From: Halomonas sp. NO4
Lineage (GTDB): Bacteria; Pseudomonadota; Gammaproteobacteria; Pseudomonadales; Halomonadaceae
DNA: 64,000 bases
Reading direction: 5' to 3'
NCBI RefSeq assembly: GCF_010994375.1
Contig: NZ_WHMA01000002.1
Span: 236,978 to 300,977 of the forward strand
Shown: in pieces, positions 54,422 to 64,000 of the stretch
Numbering within the stretch: the first letter of the stretch is position 1
How the letters are laid out: every line of letters starts with the position of its first letter
Notes under the pieces: model-generated
Databases searched by the model: none
Told to the model about the DNA's origin: nothing
The model's input: only the letters and a program-made list of their open reading frames with translations
Made by a program: the position numbers and the translations under genes

Positions 54422-55534
54422 ATGAGCGACCTCAAGCGTACGCCACTTCATGACCTGCACGTGGAGCTGGGGGCCAAGATGGTGCCCTTTGCCGGCTATG
54501 ACATGCCGGTGCAGTACCCGCTCGGCGTGAAGAAGGAGCACGAGCACACTCGCGAGGCCTGCGGGCTCTTCGACGTCTCGCACATGGGGCAGGTGCTGCT
54601 GCACGGGCCGCGCCCTGCCGAGTCGCTGGAGACGCTGGTGCCGGCCGATATCGTCGGCCTGGCCGAGGGCATGCAGCGCTATGCGCTGTTCACCGCCCAG
54701 GATGGCGGCATCCTCGACGATCTGATGGTGGTCAACGCCGGCGACCACCTCTACCTGGTGGTGAACGCGGCCTGCAAGGATCAGGACGTCGCCCTGCTGC
54801 AGACCGGCATGGACAGCGAGCATCGTGTCGAAGTGCTGCATCGTGGCCTGCTGGCGCTGCAAGGCCCGGAGGCGACCAACGTCATGCGCCGCCTCTGTCC
54901 GCCGGCCTGCGACATGGTCTTCATGCAGCACGGGCGCTTCACCATCGACGATATTCCGGTGTGGATCAGCCGCAGCGGCTATACCGGCGAAGACGGCTTC
55001 GAGATATCGGTGCTCGCCGAGCAGAGCGAGACCCTGGCCCGCCGGCTGCTGGCCGAATCCGAGGTGGAGGCGATCGGTCTTGGGGCGCGCGACTCGCTGC
55101 GCCTGGAAGCGGGCCTGTGCCTCTACGGTCACGACATCGACATCCATACCACGCCGGTGGAAGCCGGGCTGATCTGGGCAATCGCCAAGCCGCGCCGGCG
55201 CGGGGGCGAGCGGCCCGGCGGCTTCCCGGGAGCGGACCTGATCCTGCACCAGGTCGACGCCAAGGATCATCGCCGCAAGCGAGTCGGACTGCTCGGCGAG
55301 GGGCGTGCCCCGGTGCGCGAGGGTGCCGAGCTCTACGACGCCGAGGAGCGCCACATCGGTCGCGTGACCTCGGGCGGTTTCGGCCCCAGCGTCGGAAAAC
55401 CCGTGGCCATGGGCTATGTCGCGGTAGAGCAGGCCGAACCGGGTACCACTGTCTATGCCGAGGTGCGCGGCAAGCGCCTGCCGATGACCGTGAGCAGGAT
55501 GCCGTTCGTCGAACCTGGCTACTACCGCGGCTGA
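54422..55534 (+). CDS. gcvT: Aminomethyltransferase, glycine cleavage T protein
   Basis: 370 residues. Transfers the methylene group from lipoyl-GcvH to tetrahydrofolate and releases ammonia. Start MSDLKRTPLHDLHVELGAKM follows GAGGATTCCG. Signature segments VPFAGYDMPVQYPLGVKKEH, CGLFDVSHMGQ, ISRSGYTGEDGFEI and a C-terminal GYVAVEQAEPGT. It is separated from gcvH-gcvP and instead follows the symporter, a split arrangement of the system. Confidence 0.97.
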   Translation: MSDLKRTPLHDLHVELGAKMVPFAGYDMPVQYPLGVKKEHEHTREACGLFDVSHMGQVLLHGPRPAESLETLVPADIVGLAEGMQRYALFTAQDGGILDDLMVVNAGDHLYLVVNAACKDQDVALLQTGMDSEHRVEVLHRGLLALQGPEATNVMRRLCPPACDMVFMQHGRFTIDDIPVWISRSGYTGEDGFEISVLAEQSETLARRLLAESEVEAIGLGARDSLRLEAGLCLYGHDIDIHTTPVEAGLIWAIAKPRRRGGERPGGFPGADLILHQVDAKDHRRKRVGLLGEGRAPVREGAELYDAEERHIGRVTSGGFGPSVGKPVAMGYVAVEQAEPGTTVYAEVRGKRLPMTVSRMPFVEPGYYRG

Positions 55535-55564
55535 TATTATACCGTTATCTTAAGCAAGTGCTCG

Positions 55565-55602
55565 CAGCGACGCCCCGTTCCGGCCGGAACGGGGCGTCGC
55601 TG
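55565..55602. terminator. Bidirectional hairpin between gcvT and alkB
   Basis: A perfect palindrome of 38 bases (two 19-base arms) between convergent genes. Its terminal loop is minimal, so a few central bases must unpair. Likely terminates both directions. Confidence 0.8.
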
Positions 55603-55604
55603 TG

Positions 55605-56231
55605 TCAGGGGCGGGCGTCGGTCTGGATCCAGCGAAAGGTGAGGCTGATGCGCAGCCCCGGCTGCTTGCGCGGCAACAGGGCGTGCTGGAGCCGATGCTG
55701 CACGCCGCGGCCCATGAGCAGCAGGCTGTCGTGGGGTAGCCAGACATTGAAGGGCCGGCCTTCGCCCTGCCGCCAGCGAAAGCGCAGCGGACGCTCCGCT
55801 CCCAGCGAGACGGCGGCCACCAAGGGGTCGCTGCCCAGTTCCGGCTCGTCGTCGCTGTGCCAGCCCATGCGCTCCTCGCCGCTGGCGTAGCGGTTGAGGA
55901 GCACGCTGTTGAAGGCGGCCGACACGCCGGCCTCGGCGAGACGGGCGGTCACCACGTCGCGGATCTCGGCGACGAGGGGGTGCCAGGGCTCGGGACTGAA
56001 GTAGCGCCCGGAGTAGCGGTAGCGGGCGGCCGGGTCGCCCATCCACACTTGGCGGCGCGGAATGGGATGTTCGCGGCCGTAGAGACTCAGGCGCGGCTGC
56101 TGCCAGTCCAGTTCCTGGTCGAGACGTTGCAGCGCCTCGTGCGCTGCGGGCTCTCCCAGCAGGTGGTCGTAGCGCACCAGTGGCGGCGCATCGAGCAGGG
56201 TGTCGGTGGTCCCGGTGCAAGAAGCGGTCAT
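55605..56231 (-). CDS. alkB: Alpha-ketoglutarate-dependent dioxygenase AlkB family
   Basis: 208 residues. Demethylates alkylated bases in DNA or RNA using Fe(II) and 2-oxoglutarate. Iron ligands are visible: His125 and Asp127 in GWHSDDEPELG, and a third histidine at 183 (HRLQHALLP); the 2-oxoglutarate arginines are Arg194 and Arg200 in LRISLTFR. The start at 56231 removes an unsupported extension. By length it resembles the short bacterial AlkB homologues (ALKBH2/3-like) rather than E. coli AlkB itself (216 aa). Confidence 0.92.
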   Translation of the reverse strand: MTASCTGTTDTLLDAPPLVRYDHLLGEPAAHEALQRLDQELDWQQPRLSLYGREHPIPRRQVWMGDPAARYRYSGRYFSPEPWHPLVAEIRDVVTARLAEAGVSAAFNSVLLNRYASGEERMGWHSDDEPELGSDPLVAAVSLGAERPLRFRWRQGEGRPFNVWLPHDSLLLMGRGVQHRLQHALLPRKQPGLRISLTFRWIQTDARP

Positions 56232-56235
56232 GGCT

Positions 56236-57132
56236 TCAGCGTAACACGCGCTGCGGGTCGATCGGCTTGCCCCCGTGGCGCAGGTCGAACAGCAGATCGT
56301 AGCGCTCGGTGGCGTTGCTGTAACCCACGGCACAGAGCGGGGTGCCACGCTTGACGCGACTGCCTTCCTTGACGGTCAGCGAATCGCACAGGGCGTAGAC
56401 GCTCTGAAGGTTGTCGGCATGGTGGACGATGACCACGCGACCGAGCTGGCGCATGCTGCCGGAGAAGCGCACTTCGCCCTCGGCCACTGCCTGGGCTTGG
56501 GCCCCCTCCCGGCTGGCGAGCAGCATGGGCTGCAGCGTGCCGCGGCTGTCGGTGCCGTAGCGGCGAACGATGCGATAGTCGTCCAGGGGCCAGGGCCAGT
56601 TGCGCGCCGAGGCGGGCAGCGACCCCGAGGCGGTGGCCCCCGGCGACGTCGTCGCGGCGGCGGGGCTCGCCGGCTTGGCGGCCGCTGCACGGCGTGTCGA
56701 CGCGGATGCCGTTCGGGCGGGCTGGGTGTCTTTGAGCGGCACCTGGACCACATGCCCGACCCGCAATTGCCGGGGTTCGACCCCGGGGTTGGCGTTCTGG
56801 ATGCGCGCCGGGGTGGTGCCGAAGCGCCGGGCGATGCCGGCATAGGTATCGCCGGGGCGAATCTGGTAGCGGTAGGGGCCGCCCGAGGGGGCGCGCTCGC
56901 GGTGGGTGGGGACCAGCAGTCGCTGCCCCACGGCAAGGCGTCGGGCGTCGACGCCGGGGTTGAAGCGCATCAGCCGTTCGAGCGGCACCTCCGCTCGCCG
57001 CGCGATGGCGCCCAGGGTGTCGCCGCGCTGGATGGTGATCCAGTGTCCGGCGATGCCGGGCTCGGCGGCACGTTGCACCTCACCGCCGCGCCCGGCACAG
57101 GCGCCGAGCATCAGCAGCAGGAGCAGCGTCAT
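56236..57132 (-). CDS. LysM/LytM-domain lipoprotein, probably NlpD-like with degenerate active site
   Basis: 298 residues. Lipoprotein signal MTLLLLLMLGACAG (lipobox LGAC). Two LysM repeats (WITIQRGDTLGAIARR and YRYQIRPGDTYAGIARRFGT) bind peptidoglycan. The C-terminal M23/LytM fold (AVAEGEVRFSGSMRQLGRVV) lacks the zinc-binding His/Asp residues: VYALCDSL and DLLFDLRHGG stand where metal ligands would be. Degenerate LytM proteins such as NlpD and EnvC activate amidases instead of cutting the wall. The start overlaps the acyltransferase stop (ATGA). Confidence 0.85.
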   Translation of the reverse strand: MTLLLLLMLGACAGRGGEVQRAAEPGIAGHWITIQRGDTLGAIARRAEVPLERLMRFNPGVDARRLAVGQRLLVPTHRERAPSGGPYRYQIRPGDTYAGIARRFGTTPARIQNANPGVEPRQLRVGHVVQVPLKDTQPARTASASTRRAAAAKPASPAAATTSPGATASGSLPASARNWPWPLDDYRIVRRYGTDSRGTLQPMLLASREGAQAQAVAEGEVRFSGSMRQLGRVVIVHHADNLQSVYALCDSLTVKEGSRVKRGTPLCAVGYSNATERYDLLFDLRHGGKPIDPQRVLR

Positions 57133-57998
57133 CGCGAGTCGAGCCGCGCGTCCTTGTCCTGCCACAGGGCGTTGAGCCATGAATGGAAGCGTTCCTTGTA
57201 GTCCGGGTCGTCGTGGTAGCTGCCCTCGGCCATCCAGGCGGGTACCGCCAGGCGACGGGCCTCGAGGGTCATCGCCCCCTCGCTGCCGCACAGGAAGCCC
57301 CAGAAGGTGGGGTCGGGGTTGGCGTAACTCAGGGTGACGTCGAGGATGCCGTCCAGGCGATCGCCGAGCAGGCTCACCACTTGGGCGGTTCCCCCGGCGC
57401 GGGGCCGCAGCAGATGACGGTAGGGCGATGCCTGGGCGGCATGCTTGGCCGGCGTGAAGCGGGTGCCCTCGACGAAGTTGTAGATGGCGATGGGGCGTTC
57501 CCGGGCAAGGCGACACATGCGTTCGGTGGCTTCGCGGTCGCGGCGGGCGAGGTGGGGGTGGCGCTCGCGCTGTTCGCGGGTCAGCCGCCGCAGCATGGGG
57601 AACTCCAGCGCCCAGAACGCCAGCCCCACGACGGGGACCCAGATCAGCTGGCGCTTGACGAAGAAGTGAGGCATCGGCAGCCGCCGGTGCAGGGCCAGGA
57701 ACAGCAGGAAGATGTCGGTCCAGCAGCGGTGGTTGGAGAGCACCAGCCACCAGCGGTCAGCGGAGAGGCCGTCGGGCAGTTCGACCCTCAGGCGCGGCTT
57801 GAGCCAGCGGCGTATCCACCAGAGGTTGCAGCCCACCCAGTTGAGCGCCACGGCGTTGAGACCGTCCAGGACACGGCGCCGCAAGGCACGCCCGGGCGTG
57901 ATCACCTTGAGCAGGGTGAGCAGGATCAGGGGCACCGCCCAGAAGAGGGTGGTCAGGGTCAGCAGCAGGAGACTGACGCTCCCCTTGAGCAACGGCAT
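57129..57998 (-). CDS. 1-acyl-glycerol-3-phosphate acyltransferase family protein (YihG-like)
   Basis: 289 residues. Motif I NHxxxxD with His90 and Asp95 (LSNHRCWTDIFLLFLALH), motif III FVEGTR at 175-180, both typical of PlsC-like acyltransferases. An N-terminal hydrophobic segment (VSLLLLTLTTLFWAVPLILL) anchors it in the inner membrane. Larger than PlsC (about 245) and close to E. coli YihG (310) in layout. Coupled with the LysM lipoprotein gene. Confidence 0.88.
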   Translation of the reverse strand: MPLLKGSVSLLLLTLTTLFWAVPLILLTLLKVITPGRALRRRVLDGLNAVALNWVGCNLWWIRRWLKPRLRVELPDGLSADRWWLVLSNHRCWTDIFLLFLALHRRLPMPHFFVKRQLIWVPVVGLAFWALEFPMLRRLTREQRERHPHLARRDREATERMCRLARERPIAIYNFVEGTRFTPAKHAAQASPYRHLLRPRAGGTAQVVSLLGDRLDGILDVTLSYANPDPTFWGFLCGSEGAMTLEARRLAVPAWMAEGSYHDDPDYKERFHSWLNALWQDKDARLDSR

Positions 57999-58131
57999 GC
58001 ACGCTCCTTATGTGCACTGTCACGGTGCGCTGTCAGGATGAGAGAACCGGCACCAGGGTGCCAGGCCGTCTCATGCTACTGCATGCCGGTCGGGCTGCCC
58101 ACCCGCCGGTTGGTCGGACGCCGGTCGTCCA

Positions 58132-60084
<1,953 letters not shown>

Positions 60085-60102
60085 GGTCGCCTCGCCGGGT
60101 TG

Positions 60103-61011
60103 CTACGCGTCTGTCTCCAACGTAGCAGTTGGGACCAGGGTTGCCGCCAGGATCTCCTGCATCGCCTGGGCGGCCACCGACAGCTCCTGGCCGGCGGGAC
60201 TCAACACGCCCACCGGGCGGGCGATTATCGGCTCGGTGAGGGGCAGGCAGCGACCGCCCAGTTCGTGCATCTGTTGGCGACACAGGGCGGGAACGGCGCT
60301 GACGCCGAGGCCGCTGGCCACCATGCGTCCGACGGTCGCGAGCTGATGGCTCTCGAAGGCCACCGGCAGCTCGATCCCCTGTTCCGCCAGCTCTTGCTCC
60401 AGCAGCAGGCGCACCATGGAGGGGCGCTGCAGGGTAATGAAGTCGTCACGCAGCAGCTCGGCCCAGCGCAGTGTCGTGGCGTCGGCCAGCGGGGAGTCCG
60501 GCGGTACCACCGCCACGAAGCGATCCTCGAAGAGCGGGGTGAAGGCCAGCCCGTCGCCCGCCGCGGGCTCGAAGGCGATGCCCAGCTCCACGCGCTGTCG
60601 GCGCACCATGTCGATCACCTGTTCGTTGATGACGTCGTGCACCGTCACCTCGATGCGCGGGTGCTGGCGGCGGAAGGCCATCAGCACCGCGGGCAGCTGG
60701 TTGCAGGCGAAGGAGGGCATGGCGGCCAGCGCCAATCGCCCCAGCTGCAGGGTAAAGCGCTGGCGCATCACCTCCTCGGCATTGTCCCAGTCGGCGAGCA
60801 GGCGTTTGGCCAGGGGAACCAGGGATTCGCCTTCGGGGGTGAGCCGGACACTGCGCGTGGTGCGGATCAGCAGACGCCCGCCGAGGCTCTCCTCGAGGCC
60901 CTTGATGGCCAGGCTCAGCGCTGGCTGGGAGAGGTGGAGGTGCTCGCAGGCCTGCGTGAAGCTCAAGGTCTGGGCCACGGCGAGAAAGGCGCGCAACTGC
61001 TTGAGGGTCAT
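60103..61011 (-). CDS. LysR family regulator divergent from scoAB
   Basis: 302 residues from the ATG at 61011; a TTG at 61029 is an alternative start. N-terminal HTH ([40 protein letters not shown]). It is divergent from scoA with a 134-base AT-rich spacer, the usual arrangement for LysR control of a neighbouring operon, and its gene ends 18 bases before the acetoacetyl-CoA synthetase gene, so both could be co-regulated. Confidence 0.93.
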   Translation of the reverse strand: MTLKQLRAFLAVAQTLSFTQACEHLHLSQPALSLAIKGLEESLGGRLLIRTTRSVRLTPEGESLVPLAKRLLADWDNAEEVMRQRFTLQLGRLALAAMPSFACNQLPAVLMAFRRQHPRIEVTVHDVINEQVIDMVRRQRVELGIAFEPAAGDGLAFTPLFEDRFVAVVPPDSPLADATTLRWAELLRDDFITLQRPSMVRLLLEQELAEQGIELPVAFESHQLATVGRMVASGLGVSAVPALCRQQMHELGGRCLPLTEPIIARPVGVLSPAGQELSVAAQAMQEILAATLVPTATLETDA

Positions 61012-61029
61012 GGCGGCCGCCTGAGTCAA

Positions 61030-61058
61030 TTTATTGGTCTATCAAATCAATCAATAAA
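61030..61058. promoter_or_regulatory. Inverted repeat in the LysR-scoA spacer, candidate LysR operator
   Basis: TTTATTG (61030-61036) and CAATAAA (61052-61058) are perfect inverted repeats 15 bases apart in an unusually AT-rich stretch. LysR regulators usually bind such dyads in divergent spacers. Promoter elements of scoA are presumably to the right. Confidence 0.45.
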
Positions 61059-61145
61059 AAAAACAAACTTAACAAATATATTGGCCGGGTCAACACTGAT
61101 CAGGTACCGTCATTCACTCATCCCACAACAAGACGAGGCTTCGCG

Positions 61146-61847
61146 ATGGCCGGATTCGACAAGCGCGTGTATTCCTACGAAGAGGCAATGGAAGGCATCG
61201 AGAGCGGCATGACCGTGATTGCCGGAGGCTTCGGGCTGTGCGGCATTCCCGAGAACCTGATCGCCGAGATCAAGCGTCGCGGCGTCAAGGACCTCACCGT
61301 GATCTCCAACAATTGCGGGGTCGACGGCTTCGGTCTGGGCCTGCTGCTCGAGGACAAGCAGATCAAGAAGTTCTACGCCTCCTACGTGGGCGAGAACGCC
61401 CTGTTCGAGCAGCAGATGCTCAACGACGAGATCGAGGTAGTGCTCACGCCTCAGGGCACCCTGGCCGAGAAGATGCGCGCCGGCGGCGCCGGCATCCCCG
61501 CCTTCTACACCGCGACCGGCTACGGCACGCCGATCGGCGAGGGCAAGGAGGTGCGCGAGTTCAACGGCCGCCACTATATCCTCGAAGAGGCCTTCACCGG
61601 CGACTTTGCCATCGTCAAGGGCTGGAAGGCCGACCGCTACGGCAACGTGGTCTACCGCAAGACCGCGCAGAACTTCAATCCCATGGCCGCCACCGCCGGG
61701 AAGATCACCGTGGTCGAAGTCGAGGAGATCGTCGAGCCGGGCGAGCTGGAGCCGGACCAGATCCACACGCCCGGCATCTACGTCGACCGCATCATCCAGG
61801 GCACCTTCGAGAAGCGTATCGAGAAGCGCACCGTCCACCAGGGTTGA
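61146..61847 (+). CDS. scoA: Succinyl-CoA:3-ketoacid CoA-transferase subunit A
   Basis: 233 residues. SCOT alpha-type subunit: [60 protein letters not shown] and [20 protein letters not shown]. Transfers CoA from succinyl-CoA to acetoacetate together with subunit B, which follows 68 bases downstream. Confidence 0.96.
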   Translation: MAGFDKRVYSYEEAMEGIESGMTVIAGGFGLCGIPENLIAEIKRRGVKDLTVISNNCGVDGFGLGLLLEDKQIKKFYASYVGENALFEQQMLNDEIEVVLTPQGTLAEKMRAGGAGIPAFYTATGYGTPIGEGKEVREFNGRHYILEEAFTGDFAIVKGWKADRYGNVVYRKTAQNFNPMAATAGKITVVEVEEIVEPGELEPDQIHTPGIYVDRIIQGTFEKRIEKRTVHQG

Positions 61848-61915
61848 GCCGCCACCGGCAACACCCCCCGGCCGGCAGGCCGGCGCTTCTCCACCGAACA
61901 CAAGAGGCAAACAAG

Positions 61916-62578
61916 ATGGCACTGACTCGCGAACAGATGGCACAGCGCGTGGCGCGCGAACTCCATGATGGTTTCTACGTCAACCTGGGCATCGGCATTC
62001 CGACCCTGGTGGCCAACTACATTCCCGAGGGCATCGACGTGATGCTGCAGTCCGAGAATGGCCTGCTGGGCATGGGGCGCTTCCCCACCGAGGAGGAGGT
62101 CGACCCGGACATGATCAACGCCGGCAAGCAGACGGTGACCGCGCGGCCCGGCTCGGCGATCTTCTCCTCGGCCGAATCCTTCGCCATGATCCGCGGCGGC
62201 CACGTCGACCTGACCGTGCTGGGCGCCTTCGAGGTGGATCAGGAGGGCAACATCGCCTCCTGGATGGTCCCCGGCAAGCTGATCAAGGGCATGGGCGGCG
62301 CCATGGACCTGGTGGCCGGTGCCGAGAACATCATCTGCACCATGACCCACGCCTCCAAGCACGGGGAATCCAAGCTCCTCGAGAAGTGCACGCTGCCGCT
62401 GACCGGCGCCGGCTGCATCAACCGGGTGCTCACCGACCTGGCTTATCTGGAGATCAAGGATGGTGCCTTCCACCTGGTGGAGCGGGCACCGGGGGTCAGC
62501 GTCGAGGAGATCGTCGAGAAGACCGCCGGCAAGCTGGTCGTTCCCGACCATGTGCCGGAGATGACCTTCGAGGCCTGA
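61916..62578 (+). CDS. scoB: Succinyl-CoA:3-ketoacid CoA-transferase subunit B
   Basis: 220 residues. Catalytic glutamate at residue 47 in MLQSENGLLGMG, and the beta-subunit signatures YVNLGIGIPTLVANYIPEGI and GGHVDLTVLGAFEVDQEGNI. Starts at 61916 after AAGAGGCAAACAAG. With scoA it forms the complete enzyme. A strong terminator follows. Confidence 0.96.
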   Translation: MALTREQMAQRVARELHDGFYVNLGIGIPTLVANYIPEGIDVMLQSENGLLGMGRFPTEEEVDPDMINAGKQTVTARPGSAIFSSAESFAMIRGGHVDLTVLGAFEVDQEGNIASWMVPGKLIKGMGGAMDLVAGAENIICTMTHASKHGESKLLEKCTLPLTGAGCINRVLTDLAYLEIKDGAFHLVERAPGVSVEEIVEKTAGKLVVPDHVPEMTFEA

Positions 62579-62611
62579 GGCGGCGATACCTCTCTCAATG
62601 TCGCTCCAGAC

Positions 62612-62645
62612 AAGGCCCGAGCCATCAATGGCTCGGGCCTTTCCT
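62612..62645 (+). terminator. Rho-independent terminator of scoAB
   Basis: AAGGCCCGAGCCA pairs with its 13-base complement around TCAA, followed by TCCTTGTT. Ends the scoA-scoB operon. Confidence 0.85.
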
Positions 62646-62764
62646 TGTTGAGGGGCAGTCGACTGGGTGTCTCGAGCCGCAGCGATGACGAAAATGTGAC
62701 CAACCCGAGGTGACCGCCCTGACCGTGCAGCCGGACGGCGGTTTTGCGCCGCCCTTGCACAGCG

Positions 62765-62787
62765 TTATCCACAGATTCTGTGGATAT
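62765..62787. other. Two inverted DnaA-box sequences forming a palindrome
   Basis: TTATCCACA (62765-62773) is an exact consensus DnaA box; TGTGGATAT (62779-62787) is a near-consensus box on the other strand. Together they form a 9+9 palindrome with a 3-base centre. No dnaA, dnaN or gidA gene is nearby, so it is not an obvious origin. It may also serve as a terminator-like hairpin behind the leftward gene at 62797. Confidence 0.5.
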
Positions 62788-62796
62788 CGCCCGGAC

Positions 62797-63564
62797 TCAG
62801 CTGATCTGGCAGCGGGTGTGATGGGGGAGCAGGAGTTCCACGGCGCGCTCGTGGTCGTTGCTGAGGCACTTCTGCACCAGGGCCAGCCCGCCCAGGTCGA
62901 TGCGGTGCTCGTCGCCGTCGGCAAAGGCCAGGCGCTGCGAGCAGGTGGGGTAGAAACGGTACTCGAGCAGCGGCGAGACGGGAAAGACGCCGTGGTGCCG
63001 GTCCGAGCTGCCGGCGAGGCCGGCCTGGAGGAGGGCGCTGTCCAGGGTGGGCAGGTCGCTACCCAGCCGCTCGCAGTCGTAGCCGACGTGATGCATGCTC
63101 GGCCCCATCACCGCCAGCCAGCCGGCCAGGGGGTGGGCACCGATCAGCGCCTGGTAGCTCTCCCAGTCGGGCATGGGCCAGGGTCGGCCGCGGCTCAGCA
63201 GGTCCTGGCCGCGCGTGTCGCGGGGATGGGTGCGCTCGGCGAGGTCCGTCAGGTGCTGTCGCGGCGCCCGCGACAGGGTGCCCAGCTGCAGCTCGGCGAG
63301 CACCAGCCAGGCACCGTCGTCGGGCGGAGCCAGCAGGGTCACCAGCAGGCCGCGGTCGGCCATGGCGTAGTGCTGCATCGGGCGATAGCCCAGGCGCGCC
63401 AGACCGGGCGTGAGCTCGCGCGCGCCGAACGGGCCGTGATTGAGCGTCAGCAGGGTCAGGTACTCGGCCGGGGCATCCATCGACCACAGGCGCAGGGCGC
63501 CCACATCGGGGTGTCGATGGATGTAGTCGAGCCACAGCTGCTGGACGAATTCTTCCCGTTGCAT
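62797..63564 (-). CDS. DUF1338-like protein, possible 2-oxoadipate dioxygenase/decarboxylase relative
   Basis: 255 residues. N-terminal half LWLDYIHRHPDVGALRLWSM, LTLLTLNHGPFGARELTPGL and RLGYRPMQHYAMADRGLLVT match the layout of DUF1338, a metal-binding family that includes the 2-oxoadipate dioxygenase/decarboxylase of lysine breakdown. The His in LNHG would be a metal ligand, with others in MHHVGYDCE and a late Glu. Recognition is by pattern and the length is short for the larger members, so the substrate is open. Confidence 0.5.
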   Translation of the reverse strand: MQREEFVQQLWLDYIHRHPDVGALRLWSMDAPAEYLTLLTLNHGPFGARELTPGLARLGYRPMQHYAMADRGLLVTLLAPPDDGAWLVLAELQLGTLSRAPRQHLTDLAERTHPRDTRGQDLLSRGRPWPMPDWESYQALIGAHPLAGWLAVMGPSMHHVGYDCERLGSDLPTLDSALLQAGLAGSSDRHHGVFPVSPLLEYRFYPTCSQRLAFADGDEHRIDLGGLALVQKCLSNDHERAVELLLPHHTRCQIS

Positions 63565-63658
63565 CGCGCCGTTCCCTCTGTCCTGATGCGCCGTCGAACG
63601 CCGTCAGTATAGGTGCTGGACGCGATGAGCTTTCAACGAGACAAGGACGGTGACTGCT

Positions 63659-63680
63659 CCCCGCCCGCTAGCGGGCGGGG
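63659..63680 (-). other. Right-end hairpin of an IS200/IS605-family element
   Basis: A perfect 22-base palindrome directly behind the tnpB stop, followed on the - strand by GAGCAGTCAC. This layout, subterminal hairpin then a short conserved end, marks the right end of IS1341-type elements and the 3' end of their guide (omega) RNA. The element end is probably near 63649. Confidence 0.65.
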
Positions 63681-63691
63681 CTTCCCACTTC

Positions 63692-64000
63692 TCAGGCCGC
63701 TGCCGGCGATATGCCGGACTGACGCAGGCTTCCATGGGCAGAGACCGACAGCCCTTCGGCCTTCAACTGGAGGATGCCCTGGCGCCGAATGTTGCGCGCC
63801 GCATTGATGTCCCGGTCGATGCCTTGGGTGCCGCAGGCCGGGCAGTCCCAGGTGCGGATGGTGAGCGGCATCGACTCGACCTTGTGGCCGCAGTGAAAGC
63901 AGGTCTTGCTGCTGGGGTACCAGGGGTCGATTTTCACCAGATGCTTGCCTGCCTGCTCGGCCTTGTAGGCAAGCTTGACGAACAGGCCACCCCAGGCCGC
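63692..64000 (-). CDS. tnpB: RNA-guided endonuclease TnpB, C-terminal part (partial)
   Basis: The frame is open to the window edge; 102 codons are present including the stop. The segment KIDPWYPSSKTCFHCGHKVE and WDCPACGTQGIDRDINAARN is the C-terminal four-cysteine zinc finger plus the last RuvC aspartate (DRDINAARN) of TnpB in IS200/IS605 elements. The preceding residues (WGGLFVKLAYKAEQAGKHLV) also fit. The N-terminal part and a possible tnpA are off the window. Confidence 0.93.
   Translation of the reverse strand, partial: AAWGGLFVKLAYKAEQAGKHLVKIDPWYPSSKTCFHCGHKVESMPLTIRTWDCPACGTQGIDRDINAARNIRRQGILQLKAEGLSVSAHGSLRQSGISPAAA

Overview
The window is high-GC DNA from a gammaproteobacterium, most likely a member of the Halomonadaceae (Halomonas type). 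That assignment rests on GC-rich codon use, the thrS-infC-rpmI-rplT-pheS-pheT-ihfA block, and protein sequences resembling Halomonas and Pseudomonas. No 16S gene is present, so the genus is an inference.

Positions 1 to about 37.9 kb are the late half and integrase end of a prophage; its other end lies left of the window. Almost all genes are on the + strand, many with overlapping start and stop codons. In order: the end of an early operon with an HTH regulator; a lysis cassette (lambda R-type endolysin, coiled-coil/TM protein, lipoprotein, alpha/beta-hydrolase-like protein, small membrane proteins); small and large terminase; portal; scaffold; major capsid protein; adaptors; a tail and receptor-binding block (glycine-rich protein, 22-residue-repeat protein, fibre-tail adaptor, nozzle-like protein, J/fibre-like protein with a discoidin-type domain); internal virion proteins; and one 3600-residue polyvalent protein. 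A membrane protein and a tyrosine integrase follow on the - strand. No tape-measure, tube or sheath gene is seen, so this is a podovirus-type phage. The large terminase carries a 265-residue LAGLIDADG-type intein in its ATP-binding loop. About twelve small hairpins with GNRA tetraloops and varied stems occupy the few non-coding gaps of the prophage, mostly just before start codons.

From 37.9 to 45.1 kb is the translation operon region: thrS, infC (apparently starting at AUC), rpmI, rplT, a strong terminator hairpin, pheS, pheT, ihfA. From 45.1 to 48.9 kb are a DUF2788 membrane protein, a MioC-like flavodoxin whose upstream region carries two IscR/Rrf2-like sites, a small membrane protein, ppnN (LOG family) and a LysR regulator.

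From 49 to 55.5 kb the glycine cleavage system is split: gcvH-gcvP run leftward, and a sodium:alanine/glycine symporter followed by gcvT runs rightward. The divergent region has two related palindromes. Next come alkB, a lipoprotein with two LysM domains and a degenerate LytM domain, an acyltransferase, and a ketone-body module: acetoacetyl-CoA synthetase and a LysR regulator facing scoA-scoB (succinyl-CoA:3-ketoacid CoA-transferase), suggesting acetoacetate activation. The right edge holds two inverted DnaA-box sequences, a DUF1338-like gene and the 3' end of an IS200/IS605-family tnpB with its terminal hairpin.
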